The position numbers were made by a program, and so were the translations under genes. A stretch of 6,881 nucleotides of DNA from an uncultured Clostridia bacterium (GTDB taxonomy: Bacteria; Bacillota; Clostridia; Lachnospirales; Lachnospiraceae). The first letter of the stretch is position 1; every line of letters begins with the position of its first letter. The notes under the pieces were generated by a model that searched no databases, was not told the DNA's origin, and was given only the letters and a program-made list of their open reading frames with translations. Below are positions 5,912 to 6,881 of the stretch, one piece after another. Where the stretch lies: positions 1-6,881 of the forward strand of contig CAMHMG010000165.1 of the NCBI GenBank assembly GCA_946186175.1, given 5' to 3'.

Positions 5912-5935
5912 CGCCGGCTTTGTATAAAGCCGGCG
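5912..5935 (+). promoter_or_regulatory. Intercistronic stem-loop between chvE and mmsA
   Basis: CGCCGGCTTT (5912-5921) pairs perfectly with AAAGCCGGCG (5926-5935) around the four-base loop GTAT. It lies 17 bases after the chvE stop and stands out as GC-rich in AT-rich DNA. No T-run follows (AATCTTTG), so it is not a normal terminator. In many ABC operons such hairpins protect the binding-protein messenger from 3' decay or reduce readthrough, so that binding protein exceeds ATPase and permease. That role is an inference here. The ribosome binding site of the next gene starts nine bases later and stays free. Confidence 0.75.
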
Positions 5936-5957
5936 AATCTTTGAAGGGAGGTTTCCT

Positions 5958-6881
5958 ATGAGCGATTATATACTGGAAATGAAAGGTATAGTTAAAGAGT
6001 TTCCGGGTGTTAGAGCGTTAGATAACGTTAATTTTAAGGTAAAACGTGGTGAGATTCATTGTCTTGTAGGTGAGAATGGTGCAGGAAAATCAACTCTTAT
6101 GAAAGTATTATCCGGGGTATATCCTCATGGAACTTATTCGGGTGACATAGTATATAATGGAGAAGTACAGAATTTTAAAAGAATTGCAGACAGTGAAGAA
6201 AAAGGCATAGTTATTATCTACCAGGAATTGGCTTTGATACCTGAGCTTTCATTATATGAAAATATTTATTTCGGACATGAAATAGTTAAAGGTAAAGCTA
6301 TAGATTGGAATGAGACAATTGTTAAAGGAGCAGAGATGCTCGATAAGGTTGGCCTTAAGGCAGACCCGTCTATGAAGGTTAAAGATTTAGGTGTTGGTAA
6401 TCAGCAGTTGGTTGAGATTGCAAAGGCACTCAGTAAGGATGTTAAGCTATTGATCCTTGATGAGCCTACTGCTTCTCTTAATGAGGACGATAGCCAGAAC
6501 CTGTTAAATCTTATGAGAGAATTGAAGGCACAGGGTGTTACCTGTATCATGATCTCACATAAATTAAGAGAGATTACTGCGATAGCTGATACTATTACAG
6601 TATTACGAGACGGCTCAACTGTATGTTCTATGGCTGCTGATGAATATTATGGTGAGGCAGAGATTATTAAACACATGGTTGGTCGTGAAATGAATGATAT
6701 TTATCCTAAGAGGGATAAGAAGGAGTTTGGTGCTAAAGCTTTAGAGCTTAAGAACTGGACTGTATATGATCCTGCTTTGGGAAGAGAGATATTACATAAT
6801 GTTAATATCAATGTCCGCAAGGGAGAGATTGTTGGTCTTCAGGGACTTATGGGTGCCGGTCGTACAGAGTTGGCACTTAGT
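5958..6881 (+). CDS. mmsA: Sugar ABC transporter ATP-binding protein, MmsA/GguA type (partial)
   Basis: This is the ATPase of the ChvE-type monosaccharide importer. It is open from the ATG at 5958 to the window end (308 codons), where it is cut off; family members run to about 500 residues with two ATPase domains. AAGGGAGG (5944-5951) lies six bases before the start. Domain 1 has Walker A GENGAGKST (38-46), the Q-loop Q89, the signature LGVGNQQLVEIAKAL (144-158), Walker B LLILDEPTASL (164-174) and the switch histidine H201. The VYPHGTYSGDI stretch (54-64) and VIIYQELALIPELS (85-98) are typical of GguA/MmsA. The second domain starts near 265, and its P-loop GLMGAGRTE (296-304) has Arg where Lys is normal, as is usual for sugar importers of this class. 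It works inside the membrane face with a permease that should be encoded just downstream. Confidence 0.94.
   Translation, partial: MSDYILEMKGIVKEFPGVRALDNVNFKVKRGEIHCLVGENGAGKSTLMKVLSGVYPHGTYSGDIVYNGEVQNFKRIADSEEKGIVIIYQELALIPELSLYENIYFGHEIVKGKAIDWNETIVKGAEMLDKVGLKADPSMKVKDLGVGNQQLVEIAKALSKDVKLLILDEPTASLNEDDSQNLLNLMRELKAQGVTCIMISHKLREITAIADTITVLRDGSTVCSMAADEYYGEAEIIKHMVGREMNDIYPKRDKKEFGAKALELKNWTVYDPALGREILHNVNINVRKGEIVGLQGLMGAGRTELALS

Noticed and set aside
6843..6869. Degenerate second Walker A (Arg for Lys) as a sign of a broken ATPase
   Set aside because: GLMGAGRTE is the normal form of the second P-loop in sugar importer ATPases of this class, and the first domain has all catalytic motifs.

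Overview
The window looks like a chromosomal segment from an AT-rich, low-GC Firmicute, most likely a gut or rumen Clostridia of the Lachnospiraceae type. The evidence is the strong GGAGG-type ribosome binding sites, heavy ATA/AAT codon use in the regulatory genes, the Ser/Asp/Ala-rich lipoprotein linker and the gene content. This is a judgement from protein style, not from a database search. All complete genes are on the + strand.

Layout. (1) 1-374 holds no intact gene. It has two perfect copies of a 55-bp repeat (1-55 and 86-140). The 30 bp between them forms a long hairpin with the start of copy 2, which also looks like a bidirectional terminator. Next to the repeat is a minus-strand gene remnant (about 114-266) with an antitoxin-like look, then a promoter-like site. 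(2) 375-4480 is a compact three-gene sensor operon: a membrane-anchored sugar-binding protein, a YesM/LytS-type histidine kinase that overlaps it by 11 bp, and a YesN-type response regulator with an AraC DNA-binding domain 1 bp further on. A clear terminator follows at 4488-4525. (3) 4527-4682 is a regulatory intergenic region with two extended -10 promoter candidates, phased A-tracts in a direct repeat, and an inverted repeat. (4) 4683-6881 is the start of a transport operon: a ChvE-like sugar-binding lipoprotein, a GC-rich intercistronic hairpin, and the first 308 codons of its ABC ATPase (MmsA/GguA type). The permease gene (mmsB/gguB type) would be expected just beyond the window.

How it works together (inference from family knowledge). 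The anchored binding protein would bind a monosaccharide outside the membrane and switch the kinase. The kinase would phosphorylate the YesN-like regulator, which would then activate the ChvE-MmsA-MmsB importer. The gene order and domain set match the XylFII-LytS-YesN D-xylose sensing system described in Clostridium beijerinckii, so the window is best read as a relative of that system. It is not a wholly new one. The exact sugar (xylose, arabinose, galactose or glucose) cannot be read from the sequence. The least explained parts are the repeat element with the adjacent gene remnant, a CxxC motif in the sensor's binding domain, and the regulatory DNA before the transporter.
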